From the NCBI GenBank assembly GCA_021325035.1, contig JAJPHW010000133.1, positions 1-32,562 on the forward strand: a stretch of DNA of 32,562 nucleotides. The letters run 5' to 3'. This DNA comes from Terriglobia bacterium (GTDB taxonomy: Bacteria > Acidobacteriota > Terriglobia > Terriglobales > Acidobacteriaceae). Position 1 is the stretch's first letter; every line of letters begins with the position of its first letter. A program made the translations under genes and the position numbers. Under the pieces are notes generated by a model that saw only the letters and a program-made list of their open reading frames with translations, searched no databases and was not told the DNA's origin. Positions 1 to 8,664 of the stretch are shown piece after piece.

Positions 1-7
1 AAAAATT

Positions 8-81
8 TGGCTGGGCCGCTAGGATTCGAACCTAGACAAAGTGCTCCAAAGGCACTTGACCTACCATTAGTCGACGGCCCA
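8..81 (-). tRNA. tRNA-Gln (anticodon TTG)
   Basis: Read on the minus strand, the 7-bp acceptor stem TGGGCCG pairs with CGGCCCA (positions 75-81 and 12-18). The anticodon loop reads CTTTGGA, giving anticodon TTG (Gln). The T-arm contains the canonical GGTTCGAATCC. The CCA end is encoded in the DNA (positions 8-10). It lies 58 bp downstream of ispE on the same strand. Confidence 0.95.
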
Positions 82-139
82 GTAAGTCTCTAATTTCAGG
101 CTGTAATACCAGTTTAATCTGAGAATCGCGCGCTCGAAA

Positions 140-1147
140 CTAAAAACTCGAAACCTGAAACTTGCTCCAATACTGCCGTCGCGTCAGGGTGGTTGTCGCC
201 ACCGCCGGTGTGCCGCGCTTCCTCAGCCTTGCCGCGGCTTTTTCAGCGGCAACTCGCGTCCCGAACAGGCCATACAAGGCCGATCCTGAGCCTGATAGCG
301 AGGCATAAACCGCCCCAGCCTGCTCAAGCTCACTTTTTACCTCACGCAATTCGGGATACTTAGGAAAGACGACTCGTTCAAAGTCGTTTTCGATCCCGGT
401 ACGGACGAGGTCGAGAAGCGGGGTCTCGGCCCGGCCCCTGCCTTTACTCACAGGGACACCGGATGACTGCCCATTCAGCCACGCAGCAATCATGCGACTG
501 AATAAATTAATTCTATCGGAGGGATGGGCTGCCGTCAATTTATCAGAGGCAGTTGCCACCTGCGCGGCCAGGCGCAGCTCGTCAGCTAATTTGTCCCAAT
601 CCGCAAATGCTTTTGGAGTTGAGACGCCAATTTCTGGAGTCGCGATGACGCACGGCATCGCGGGCAAATCAGGGAGCGGATAGACCTCCTCGCCTCTGCC
701 AACCCCTAAAATCGTGCCTCCCACGAGAAATAGCGGCAGATCCGACCCCACTTCCGCAGCGATGCGCAAGCGCTCTGGTCCGGTAAGTCTTTTCTTTACA
801 GCGTCTTCCAGCGCAATCAAGGCAGCGACTGCGTTACCCGACGCTCCTCCCAAACCTCCTTGCACGGGCAACCGCTTTTCGATCTCGATTACCGCTCGCC
901 CATGCGCTTTCAGCGCCGCCATCGCCCGTTCGACAATTTTCCAGCAGGTATTGGAAGCATCTCGCGGCACCCGCTCGTCGTTGCTGACAATCTCAATCCC
1001 ATCACCACGCTTCACCGAAACGCGGAGGATATCATGCAGCGCGATCGTTTGATACACCGTACGGAGTTCGTGAAATCCATCAGCCCGGGACGGACCAATG
1101 CTGAGTCCGAGGTTGATTTTCGCGAAAGAACGGACAGTAACAGGCAT
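140..1147 (-). CDS. ispE: 4-diphosphocytidyl-2-C-methyl-D-erythritol kinase
   Basis: Cytoplasmic GHMP-family kinase of the non-mevalonate (MEP) isoprenoid pathway. It phosphorylates the 2-hydroxyl of CDP-methylerythritol using ATP. The 335-residue protein opens with the IspE signature AKINLGL (residues 9-15, including the conserved Lys10). The glycine-rich ATP loop GGLGGASGNAVAAL is at about 97-110, and GSDLPLFL supplies the conserved Asp. A C-terminal GHMP motif of the form LSGSGSALYGLF is present. It is somewhat longer than the usual 280-320 residues because of a Ser/Gly/Arg-rich stretch near residues 225-245. The start ATG at 1147 fits the family N-terminus. The tRNA-Gln follows it on the same strand. 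Confidence 0.95.
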   Translation of the reverse strand: MPVTVRSFAKINLGLSIGPSRADGFHELRTVYQTIALHDILRVSVKRGDGIEIVSNDERVPRDASNTCWKIVERAMAALKAHGRAVIEIEKRLPVQGGLGGASGNAVAALIALEDAVKKRLTGPERLRIAAEVGSDLPLFLVGGTILGVGRGEEVYPLPDLPAMPCVIATPEIGVSTPKAFADWDKLADELRLAAQVATASDKLTAAHPSDRINLFSRMIAAWLNGQSSGVPVSKGRGRAETPLLDLVRTGIENDFERVVFPKYPELREVKSELEQAGAVYASLSGSGSALYGLFGTRVAAEKAAARLRKRGTPAVATTTLTRRQYWSKFQVSSF

Positions 1148-1278
1148 GGATGGATGATTTTACGCGGCCCTGAGTCTATCGTGCTATTCGAAATAGCTAG
1201 ATCCAAGTTTCTACAAAAATTCCGCCTTTCCACCTTTCTTTCCTGACATGCACGAATGCCAGCTTCTATCTGCCGAGA

Positions 1279-1743
1279 TCACAGCACTGCGATTACGGCC
1301 AGAACCGCCAAAGTGGCGAGCGTCGCGACGTGAAGAATGATGTGCAGCGTATTTGGCCGGATGCCGTTGCGTTCAGGCAGGAAAGCATGGGTGTTCCCGA
1401 ACATTGTCTGATAGCGCGCTGCGCGCGCTGGATCGGAACGAAAAAAGTATGGAATCCACCAAGCCTGCAATTCGCCCATGAATAAAAGAACATAGCTAAT
1501 ACCGAGGTAATCGAATAACCATGCTGGCAATGGCTGCCCGAGATGGACAGTGCTGGCCACAAGACCGAAAGCAAATGGAGCAGCGCCCATGAGCGTATCA
1601 GCGATAAGTTTGCTTCGCGAGTTCTCAGCATGAACAGCTCTTAAGTCATTAAGGCTCCCGAGAGGAATCCAATCGTGCAGAGCCAGAAACAGCACATGGA
1701 AAACCTGAAGCACAAACAATGCCCATATTGCGACAGAGTGCAT
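1279..1743 (-). CDS. Small multi-pass membrane protein, function unknown
   Basis: I do not recognise a named family. Starting at the ATG at 1743, the 154-residue protein has about four hydrophobic segments: residues about 2-25 (a Phe/Leu-rich helix), about 50-68 (around APFAFGLVAS), about 75-98 (around YVLLFMGELQAWW), and the C-terminal LHIILHVATLATLAVLAVIA. The reading frame is open up to 1884, but that longer start would overlap the upstream gene ending at 1793. The extra 47 residues are Ser/Thr/Pro-rich and not membrane-like, so the internal ATG is preferred. The role is unknown. It lies between ispE and another unnamed membrane-anchored protein on the same strand. Confidence 0.6.
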   Translation of the reverse strand: MHSVAIWALFVLQVFHVLFLALHDWIPLGSLNDLRAVHAENSRSKLIADTLMGAAPFAFGLVASTVHLGQPLPAWLFDYLGISYVLLFMGELQAWWIPYFFRSDPARAARYQTMFGNTHAFLPERNGIRPNTLHIILHVATLATLAVLAVIAVL

Positions 1744-1792
1744 TCGGCTATTAGACCATCTCGACACAAACGTCGCGCTACAAAATTTTGCT

Positions 1793-2464
1793 TCAGGCTC
1801 CGGCAGTCGCGGAGAGCTTCCTGTCGTGCTTGTCGTCAAATTTATTGGGAGCCACATCGGCGGTAACGTCGTGCACGAACTCACGGCGCCGCTCCGGGCC
1901 TTTGCGCTCTACCACCCGCACTCGGCGCGAGGGCATGTTGCTAGGTTCGAGGCTGAGGATGCGCCCATCGCGTACATGGATTTGTGAGCGAAACCAGTCC
2001 GTCCGGTACATACGGCCCGAGGCATAAAAAGTCATTGAGGCCGCAATGGGGCCCTCAAATTCTCCTCCGGTGCAAGCCAGGATGCCCTTACCCATCTCCT
2101 GCGTCCAGGTCATGCTGCCGACCAGCGGATCATTCAGACGGCAACGTTCGAACGGGACCGCATGCGTGAGCTTGCGGAGTTGCAACAATTGCAGCAGGAC
2201 GGAGCATTTTGCCAGGTTGGTAACAATCACCCTCGCTTCCGTTGCGGATATGCGCTCGAGCTTGATGTGCAGATCAGGCGACCATTCCCGCTCGAACTCT
2301 TCGCGGGCGAGGGCCAGGCCTTTATCGGTAGCTTCCACATAGCGCAGCGTCGCGCGGGCGAGAATCACGCTGAAAAAGCAGGTCACGACCGTTGCGATAA
2401 CTGGAATGTAGCTGATGAAAGTCGAGAACGAAATTTTGAACGAGTGAATCGCCTGCACGGGCAT
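1793..2464 (-). CDS. Membrane-anchored protein of unknown function
   Basis: A 223-residue protein not assigned to a family. One hydrophobic segment (about 14-38, around YIPVIATVVTCFFSVILA) is followed by a short helical region rich in Ala/Arg/Glu. After that comes a predicted beta-rich domain (about 60-180) that reads like a cytoplasmic module tethered to the membrane. The C-terminus is basic and charged. An AAGGAG ribosome-binding site lies 11 nt upstream of the ATG at 2464, supporting this start. The protein points in the same direction as the membrane protein at 1279-1743, about 50 bp downstream, so the two could be co-transcribed. Function cannot be inferred from sequence. Confidence 0.6.
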   Translation of the reverse strand: MPVQAIHSFKISFSTFISYIPVIATVVTCFFSVILARATLRYVEATDKGLALAREEFEREWSPDLHIKLERISATEARVIVTNLAKCSVLLQLLQLRKLTHAVPFERCRLNDPLVGSMTWTQEMGKGILACTGGEFEGPIAASMTFYASGRMYRTDWFRSQIHVRDGRILSLEPSNMPSRRVRVVERKGPERRREFVHDVTADVAPNKFDDKHDRKLSATAGA

Positions 2465-2674
2465 AATGGCTTGGCTCCTTGCTACGCGAAAGACTCAAGC
2501 TCAATAAGGGGAGGGCTTTTGCAGCGCGCTTATTGCTACGCCTGCTTTTAACATCCGAAAGAGTCTAGCGGGGGGAGAGCGACCGCCCTAGATGCGCATG
2601 GTGCAGAGGCGAGAACCCTTGGTGGACAAGGACTTTAGTAACAGAGAAAATCGGAGAATCCTCTATCAGCAATG

Positions 2675-3412
2675 CTAGCTCTTTCTCTTGTACTGAATCG
2701 AGAAATCAAACCCCGGATTCGGTGGAAACAGCTCCGCGACTTTTCTCAGGCGTTCAGCCAACGGCTGGGGCGCGAGCAAAGGATAGTCGCGCTCGCGGAG
2801 ATCGTAGTAATCCACATCAATGTAGAGCGACAGCAGATAAATCGAGATTGCATCCGCAAAAGCCGCAGCGAAGTATTCGTTCTTGTACTTTTCCGTGTCC
2901 GGGCCGTTTTCAGTCGCCAATTTGCGGGCTTCCCAAGCATCGAGCGAAGTCTCACCGCGAACCGCGGCTTCGACTTGCTTCCACGCCAAATCCGAAAATT
3001 CGCGCGACACTCCCGCTTTTTCGACGAGGGCATGGCCGACGTTAATAAAAAACTCGAAAGCAACGGAAAATTTGTCGTCCATCAGGCGCGTGGAAATAAA
3101 CACACACTGCGAGCCGCCGAGGTCGAGATTGCGATGGCACACCGCGTTGTCACTGAGCGCGATGTCGTAACGGTCGGCGATGACGGTGTCGTCGCCCTGA
3201 TTCACCGTAAGCGGGACAAAATAATAGGCTTTGCCGTGAAGTGCGCAGGCCGCGGCATCGGGCACGGCGGAAACCATGCGTTCCAGATCGGCCAAGGCAA
3301 CGGTCAGATCTCCGGCAGTAGCGTAGCAAATACCATTGGGCGCCTGGGAAACGGGGCTTTGGCGGACGACCTCCGCCGGGGTGCGAGTCATCGCGGATGC
3401 AGCTTGGGGCAT
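2675..3412 (-). CDS. Conserved-looking hypothetical protein
   Basis: A 245-residue soluble protein with no signal peptide or membrane segment. The composition is that of a globular cytoplasmic protein, with acidic helical segments (around residues 150-200) and a hydrophobic core region near ISIYLLSLYIDVDYYDL. I do not recognise the family. The frame uses codons typical of the neighbouring chromosomal genes, and no competing frame over this stretch encodes a convincing protein. Met8 is an alternative start because no strong ribosome-binding site is visible before the first ATG. It is transcribed divergently from the small membrane protein at 3477. Confidence 0.6.
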   Translation of the reverse strand: MPQAASAMTRTPAEVVRQSPVSQAPNGICYATAGDLTVALADLERMVSAVPDAAACALHGKAYYFVPLTVNQGDDTVIADRYDIALSDNAVCHRNLDLGGSQCVFISTRLMDDKFSVAFEFFINVGHALVEKAGVSREFSDLAWKQVEAAVRGETSLDAWEARKLATENGPDTEKYKNEYFAAAFADAISIYLLSLYIDVDYYDLRERDYPLLAPQPLAERLRKVAELFPPNPGFDFSIQYKRKS

Positions 3413-3476
3413 GGTTGTATTCTAGCGCACGCTGTTCGGCTCTGTTAGTTCGGGCTGCGGGATTTACAATTAAGTG

Positions 3477-3794
3477 ATGGCAGCGATTGCCCAATCCGCT
3501 CCGCACATGCCGCGCTGGTATCTGGTTCCAGTTCGGGCTCTGGTTCTGACTTTTGCCTTTACTCTGATGTCGTTTGCCATCTCGCTATTCCTGGGCATTC
3601 TGGGCGTTATTGTTGCGTCTGCATTGCGGGGTGTTCATCCGAATATGACTCTGGCCTACCGCAAAGTGGCCTTCCCCATCGCGGTCATCGTGGCCGTTGT
3701 CGTTTTTATCTCAGCCTTGATAATGGAAATTCGCCGCTATCGCCAGATGAAAACCCTGGCCGGAATTGAAAGAGCGAGCCGACAAAGCGCATGA
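3477..3794 (+). CDS. Small membrane protein with two transmembrane helices
   Basis: About 105 residues with two strong hydrophobic segments: about 18-43 (around LVLTFAFTLMSFAISLFLGILG) and about 62-82 (around VAFPIAVIVAVVVFISALI). A basic C-terminal tail follows. A GTG codon lies immediately before the ATG at 3477, and I use the ATG. Its stop codon overlaps the ATG of the following amidotransferase-type gene (ATGA arrangement at 3791-3794), so the two are very probably co-transcribed and translationally coupled. The family was not recognised. Confidence 0.65.
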   Translation: MAAIAQSAPHMPRWYLVPVRALVLTFAFTLMSFAISLFLGILGVIVASALRGVHPNMTLAYRKVAFPIAVIVAVVVFISALIMEIRRYRQMKTLAGIERASRQSA

Positions 3795-4531
3795 AACCGA
3801 GAATTGCCATTCCTGTACCCCACTCCGGTTTGCCGGAGTATTCCGAACGCGCGCTCCCGCAATATGAACGCGCGGTGGAATTGGCCGGCGGCGAGCCGGT
3901 GCGCATTGCGCTCAACCAAACTCCGGCGCAGGTCATGAAGACTATTGAGCGTTGTGACGGAGTTTTGCTACCGGGCAGCAGCGCGGACGTTGACCCGGCA
4001 AAATACGACCAAGCACGCAATCCTAAAACAGCAGACGCGGACAAGAAACGCGACACCGTGGACGAACTTCTGTTGCAAGACGCCTACAACATGCGCAAAC
4101 CGATTTTGGGAATTTGTTACGGCATGCAGACGTTGAATGTCTATCGCACCGGATCGCTGCTGCAGGATATCGAGTCTCCGGTTAATCACCGCGCAGGAAA
4201 AACTGTGCCGGTGGCCCATTCCGTGGAAGTTGACGCAAAATCGAAGCTCGCTGAAATCATCGGCGGCGAAAAAATCATTTCGGTAAATTCCAGCCATCAT
4301 CAATCGGCGGATGCAATCGGAGATGGATTGCGCATTGTTGCCCGCTGTCCTGACGATGGAATCATCGAAGCTGTCGAAGGCACTTCGCCGGACCATTTTG
4401 TGCTGGCGGTGCAATGGCATCCCGAGCGGTCTGTAGATTTGGATGAGCCTTCACGAAGGATTTTCCGGGCTCTGGTGGAAGCCGCAAAATCCCGCCATAA
4501 AACACTGGCTGGAGAATTCGAATCAGTTTAG
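3791..4531 (+). CDS. Class I glutamine amidotransferase-type hydrolase (peptidase C26, PuuD-like)
   Basis: 246 residues matching the peptidase C26/gamma-glutamyl-gamma-aminobutyrate hydrolase type of class I glutamine amidotransferase. The N-terminal pattern PHSGLPEYSERALPQYERAV and the oxyanion region LLPGSSADVDP are typical. The nucleophile Cys109 sits in GICYGMQ, and His210/Glu212 complete the triad in QWHPE. Known members cleave gamma-glutamyl bonds, for example gamma-Glu-GABA in putrescine catabolism. No other putrescine-pathway genes are present, so the substrate here is not established. The ATG overlaps the preceding stop by 4 nt. It converges on the penicillin-binding protein gene with only 2 bp between them. 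Confidence 0.85.
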   Translation: MKPRIAIPVPHSGLPEYSERALPQYERAVELAGGEPVRIALNQTPAQVMKTIERCDGVLLPGSSADVDPAKYDQARNPKTADADKKRDTVDELLLQDAYNMRKPILGICYGMQTLNVYRTGSLLQDIESPVNHRAGKTVPVAHSVEVDAKSKLAEIIGGEKIISVNSSHHQSADAIGDGLRIVARCPDDGIIEAVEGTSPDHFVLAVQWHPERSVDLDEPSRRIFRALVEAAKSRHKTLAGEFESV

Positions 4532-4533
4532 AT

Positions 4534-6756
4534 TCAGTGCGTTTCTTCCGCGGCTGGCGCGGCGTCTGGAGTATCTACTTTTAGGCTCGGATTTGGCGCC
4601 AAATCCGGCATGGGCTGAAATTCTCCCGGATCTTTTCCCGCCAACGCGACTTTCATAAAATCCATCCAGATGGGGAGGGCCGCGCGCGCGCCGGTCTCTT
4701 TTGCCCCGATCGGTTTCTTCTCGTCGTAACCAACCCACACGCCGGTCGTAATCGTGGGCGAGAACCCAACAAACCATGCATCCGTGAAGTCGTTGGTTGT
4801 GCCAGTCTTCCCTGCTAACGGCACCTTCATGCTGCTGGCGGCGATTGCAGTCCCATGCTGCACAACTCCTTGAAGCATGGAAGTCATGATGCGCGCCGTG
4901 CGCGCGCTGACCACATCCTTTACGTCGGGATAATCCTCCTCCAACACGCGGCCTTCATAGTCCGTCACTTTGGTGATGTAGCGGGGAACGAGGCGCACGC
5001 CATCGTTGGGAAACACGCTGTACGCCGATGCCTGCTCATAAAGCGTAATATCCGCTGCGCCCAAGGCAATGGGAAGGTAGGGCGGCATGTTGGAAGTAAT
5101 ACCGAAACGATGCGCATATTCGATGACAGTGCGAATCCCCAGGCTATCGGCCAACTTCAACGCAGGAATGTTGCGTGACTGTGCCAACGCCCGGCGCAAA
5201 GTAATCGCACCCTCAAAGCGCTCGTCGTAATTGTGCGGAGTGTAGGGCCCTGAGTCGGTCTGAAAAGTAATAGGGGCATCGATGACGATGTCATCCGGCT
5301 TCGCGCCGCGATCAATGACCGCCGTATATACATAGGGTTTGAACGATGAGCCAACCTGCCGTTGGGCCTGCGTGGCCCGATTGAATTTTGATTGGTTCGG
5401 ATCGCGTCCGCCGACCATGGCTTTAATTTCACCGCTGGCATTATCAATCGCAATAAGGGAGCCTTCGAGGCCGGAGTCCTGCTCCAGACTTACCCGCGAT
5501 TTTGCATCGGCCAAAGCAAGCACTTTTACGTAAACAATGTCGCCGGGTTTGAGAATGTCCTGTATCTTCTGTTGCGTCCAAGCAGCATCGCTTTGCGCGA
5601 GCATTGCCGAATAATGGCTGAATTTGACGATCGCAGAACCGGGCGCGGAAGCCGTTACCAGAGCGTGAACATATCCGTTGACTTCAGGTTCGTCATCCCA
5701 GTCGGGGTGCGAATAGTTTTCCAGACTCGTGCTGCCATTCAATACGTTTTGCAGATGGCCTTTCCAGCCGTGTCGGCGTTCGCAGGCTGCCAAGCCATCC
5801 AGTACAGACTGGTTCGCGGCGCGCTGCAAATCCATGTCGAGAGACGTATAAACTTTCAACCCTCCCTCGTGCACTTGATCGCTGCCATATTTATTTTCGA
5901 GATAACGGCGGATGTCTTCCACAAAATATGGCGCAAGAGAATTCGGCTCGCGATGCAACTTCAATTCAATGGGCTGATTGCGTGCGATATTTGCCTCTGA
6001 GGCTTTGATCTTTCCGTCTTCCAGCATGTTGTTGATGACCAGATTGCGGCGTTTAAAAGCTCGATCGGGATGCGTAATCGGAGAGTAATAGAACGGCGAC
6101 TTGGGAAGCCCTGCCAACAATGCGGCTTCGTCGAGCGTAAGTTGTTTCGCCGGTTTGCTGAAATAAAATTCGGAAGCTGCTTCAAAACCATAGACGCCAT
6201 GCCCCAAATAAATCTGGTTGGCATAAAGCGTAAAAATTTGTGGCTTGGTAAATCGCCGTTCGATTTGAATCGCGAGTAGAGCCTCCTGCATTTTGCGGCG
6301 AAAAGAACGATCGGGCGAGAGAAAAAGATTGCGCGCCAATTGCATGGTCAGCGTGGAAGCGCCCTGCACCCGCCCGCCCGAAGCGATATCGCGATAAGCC
6401 GCGCCCGCAATGCGCCAGACATTGATGCCCCAGTGCCGGTAAAACTCTTTATCTTCCGTGGAAATCAGCGCATCGCGGAGAACCTGCGGATAGTCATCAT
6501 AAGTTGCGATGACGCGGCGTTGTAATGCGAACGACCCAATCACGCGGCCGTGATCGTCATAGAGTTCGGTAATCGAACTGGGTCGGTAGCGTTCGAGTTC
6601 TTCCACTTGAGGTAGATCGGTGGTGTAAACCAGCAGCAAGCCTGCTCCCGCGCCGATCGCCGCGGCAATGAGGACTAGAACGGCAAAAAGAAGCCTGCCG
6701 ACCGTCTTGCTGGGTAGGGTCGGAGTCTCAGGAGCATCTTCAAAAATCGAATGCAT
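4534..6756 (-). CDS. Class A penicillin-binding protein (PBP1A-type transglycosylase/transpeptidase)
   Basis: Bifunctional peptidoglycan synthase, polymerising lipid II and cross-linking stem peptides at the outer face of the inner membrane. Starting at the ATG at 6756 it has 740 residues. It has a cytoplasmic tail, one membrane helix (about 20-45), and a GT51 domain with the catalytic Glu in EDKEFYRHWG (101-110) and QGASTLTMQLARN (131-143). The transpeptidase domain carries SxxK at Ser470-Lys473, SRN at 527-529 and KTG at 650-652. All catalytic motifs are intact. The frame is open to an earlier ATG at 6822, but that start lies inside the terminator hairpin of the upstream gene and adds an unconvincing peptide. 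The C-terminal tail is Pro/Ala/Glu-rich. Confidence 0.95.
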   Translation of the reverse strand: MHSIFEDAPETPTLPSKTVGRLLFAVLVLIAAAIGAGAGLLLVYTTDLPQVEELERYRPSSITELYDDHGRVIGSFALQRRVIATYDDYPQVLRDALISTEDKEFYRHWGINVWRIAGAAYRDIASGGRVQGASTLTMQLARNLFLSPDRSFRRKMQEALLAIQIERRFTKPQIFTLYANQIYLGHGVYGFEAASEFYFSKPAKQLTLDEAALLAGLPKSPFYYSPITHPDRAFKRRNLVINNMLEDGKIKASEANIARNQPIELKLHREPNSLAPYFVEDIRRYLENKYGSDQVHEGGLKVYTSLDMDLQRAANQSVLDGLAACERRHGWKGHLQNVLNGSTSLENYSHPDWDDEPEVNGYVHALVTASAPGSAIVKFSHYSAMLAQSDAAWTQQKIQDILKPGDIVYVKVLALADAKSRVSLEQDSGLEGSLIAIDNASGEIKAMVGGRDPNQSKFNRATQAQRQVGSSFKPYVYTAVIDRGAKPDDIVIDAPITFQTDSGPYTPHNYDERFEGAITLRRALAQSRNIPALKLADSLGIRTVIEYAHRFGITSNMPPYLPIALGAADITLYEQASAYSVFPNDGVRLVPRYITKVTDYEGRVLEEDYPDVKDVVSARTARIMTSMLQGVVQHGTAIAASSMKVPLAGKTGTTNDFTDAWFVGFSPTITTGVWVGYDEKKPIGAKETGARAALPIWMDFMKVALAGKDPGEFQPMPDLAPNPSLKVDTPDAAPAAEETH

Positions 6757-6805
6757 GATTTCAAGCCCAGCATAACAGGGGGAGGAGTGCGCTTGTAATA
6801 TCCAC

Positions 6806-6844
6806 AAAAAGAAGCCGCTCACCGTAAGTTCGGTGAGCGGCTTC
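6806..6844 (-). terminator. Rho-independent terminator of the S41-like gene
   Basis: A perfect 14-bp stem is formed by GAAGCCGCTCACCG (6811-6824) and its complement (6831-6844) with a 6-nt loop. Read on the minus strand it is followed by TTTTT (6806-6810). It lies 17 bp past the stop of the S41-like gene and before the penicillin-binding protein start, so it separates the two transcripts. Confidence 0.9.
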
Positions 6845-6861
6845 TCAATACGATTCCTAAA

Positions 6862-8079
6862 CTAGCTGGCGCGGTTTTTCAGGACTTCAATGGCTTTCTG
6901 CAATTGCTCATCCTGTTGCACAACCGGCTTCTTGTTGTTTTCGTCGGCGGGCGTTGCGTTTTCATCTTCATCGGGAAGCGCAGAGTCATCCTGCTCATCC
7001 GCCACAAGCACGTTCGGAGTTACCGCTGTATCCTGAATCGCTTTGCCGCTGGGTGAATAGTATTTCGCCACCGACAAAATCAGCGCAGAACCGTCTTTCA
7101 ACTCGATCACTTTCTGGACGGAACCATCGCCGAAAGTCTTATCGCCCACGACGTCTGCGCGAGCATTATCGAGCAATGCGGCGGCAACAATTTCAGCCGG
7201 ACCTGAAGTCCCTTTGTTCACGAGCACGACTACAGGCAGAGTTGTAATCGCCTTGGCCGCGTCCGCATTAAAAGCTTCGCGCGGATATTTTTGCCCCTGC
7301 AAATAGGTAATCGTCCCGTGATTGAGGAAGAGGTTCGCAGTGGCGATGCCTTCGGATTCTTCGCCTTCGGCGCAATTGCGCAGGTCCAGAATCAGTTTTT
7401 TGACGCCGGACTTCTGCAAAGCTTTGATCTTGGCAGCGATCTCGCCGGATTCGCCCTTAGTGAAAGTATCCACATGAATCACGCCGACGCCATCTTGCAG
7501 GACTTTGTCGGAGGCTGGTGGAACATTGACGATGTCCCGCGTAATCACCATTTTTTGCGGCTCAGCCCGGCGCGCTCGCACCAGAGAAACCGTGACGGTG
7601 GAACCCGGCGTCCCGCTGAGCAAATTGTGCACTTCCGCCAGCGACATTTCGCGGGTGCTTTTGCCATCAATCGCTTCAAAAATATCGGATGCTTCTACGC
7701 CGGCTTTATCCGCCGGGCCGCCGGGAATTACAGCAATCACCGAAGCATATCCAAAACGCTTGGAAATCGCGGCCCCGATATCACCCTTCGCTCCTGCTTT
7801 ATGCACCTTGAAATCTTTATATTGCGCAGGATTCAAATAGCTTGAGTTGGCGTCAAGCGATTCCAACAATCCGTGCAATGCGCCATCCGTGACCGCAGGG
7901 ATGTTTGGGTCTTCCACATATTCCTGCTGCACGCGCGATAACACTTCGCTATAAACCTGCATCTGGCGGTAAGCGCCCTCGTTGCTGGAGGCGCGAACGC
8001 CGTTCATTCCGCCAACGATCACAAAAAGCAGTAGAACCGCGGAGCAGGCAAGAATTGAAATTTTTGTTTTCATGGACAT
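6862..8079 (-). CDS. S41/C-terminal-processing-protease-like protein lacking the classical Ser/Lys dyad
   Basis: 405 residues with the full architecture of carboxy-terminal processing proteases. It has an N-terminal signal/anchor (about 6-27), a helical domain, a PDZ domain (about 85-180, with GPADKAGVEASDIFEAIDG), an S41 core (about 190-355) and a Lys/Glu/Gln-rich tail. Family members normally have SASASE with a nucleophilic Ser and, exactly 25 residues later, the catalytic Lys in TFGKGSVQ. Here the aligned segments read GTSGPAE and TFGDGSVQ, so the Ser position is Gly (the only nearby Ser is shifted by one) and the Lys is Asp. The protein is probably a non-catalytic scaffold or uses different chemistry. 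The ATG at 8079 precedes a good signal sequence. It has its own terminator. Confidence 0.85.
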   Translation of the reverse strand: MSMKTKISILACSAVLLLFVIVGGMNGVRASSNEGAYRQMQVYSEVLSRVQQEYVEDPNIPAVTDGALHGLLESLDANSSYLNPAQYKDFKVHKAGAKGDIGAAISKRFGYASVIAVIPGGPADKAGVEASDIFEAIDGKSTREMSLAEVHNLLSGTPGSTVTVSLVRARRAEPQKMVITRDIVNVPPASDKVLQDGVGVIHVDTFTKGESGEIAAKIKALQKSGVKKLILDLRNCAEGEESEGIATANLFLNHGTITYLQGQKYPREAFNADAAKAITTLPVVVLVNKGTSGPAEIVAAALLDNARADVVGDKTFGDGSVQKVIELKDGSALILSVAKYYSPSGKAIQDTAVTPNVLVADEQDDSALPDEDENATPADENNKKPVVQQDEQLQKAIEVLKNRAS

Positions 8080-8240
8080 CGGGTTAGGTCTTTATTCTCA
8101 ATTCGGAGAGGGCGCTCTTGGGAGCGCGATCTACCTCAGATTATATCTCTTTGGATGCGAAAAGCCCGATACACGATGGGACTAACATTTCTTAGGTAAC
8201 CAGGGGTTATTGCAGGGAGATGGAAGATTTGTAAAAACTG

Positions 8241-8594
8241 CTACGCCGTGACTTCTGTAGCTTTTTCCACCACCGCGTCCAAGTGCGCCAGCGTTTGTTC
8301 CACTGTTAGGGCATACATGTCGCGACCTACACCTTCGCCGGACTCCAGAGCGGATTTGAGGTAATGTCCAGCAATTTGAATAGCCAAAGGATCGGTAATA
8401 TCCCTGCCTTCGCGATTTTTGTACTCTACCCACGCCGGCAGAGGCAGCGCAATCCATATCGTGCGGCCATCCACGAGGAACTTTATATCCACGGCATCGG
8501 CGTGACGGGTGGCAATGGCCACAATCAGAGCCTGATAGACGCAATGCACCTGTTTTTTAGTCCAGCGGTCGGTAGCTGTGAAGTCGTTGTACAT
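8241..8594 (-). CDS. Small hypothetical protein
   Basis: 117 residues, soluble, no signal peptide or membrane helix. It has an N-terminal helical region (around KKQVHCVYQALIVAIATRH), a short strand region (VDIKFLVDGRTIWIALPLPAW) and a C-terminal helix. I do not recognise the family. It is transcribed on the minus strand, upstream of the S41-like gene but about 160 bp away. The gap contains a 6-bp GC-rich hairpin (8112-8127) and a TATAAT on the minus strand (8140-8145) that could be the -10 element of the S41-like gene. No matching -35 is visible. Confidence 0.6.
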   Translation of the reverse strand: MYNDFTATDRWTKKQVHCVYQALIVAIATRHADAVDIKFLVDGRTIWIALPLPAWVEYKNREGRDITDPLAIQIAGHYLKSALESGEGVGRDMYALTVEQTLAHLDAVVEKATEVTA

Positions 8595-8664
8595 GGAATA
8601 CGGGAATTATAACGGACGAGGCCTTAGCGAACCAATGGCTCAAGTATGATGATTTTGCGAAGAA

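Noticed and set aside
5392-6000. 202-residue plus-strand frame
   Set aside because: It is antisense to the penicillin-binding protein, whose catalytic motifs are intact in the other strand.
6757-6822. Earlier start of the penicillin-binding protein
   Set aside because: It lies partly within the terminator hairpin of the upstream gene and adds no family-like sequence; the ATG at 6756 is preferred.
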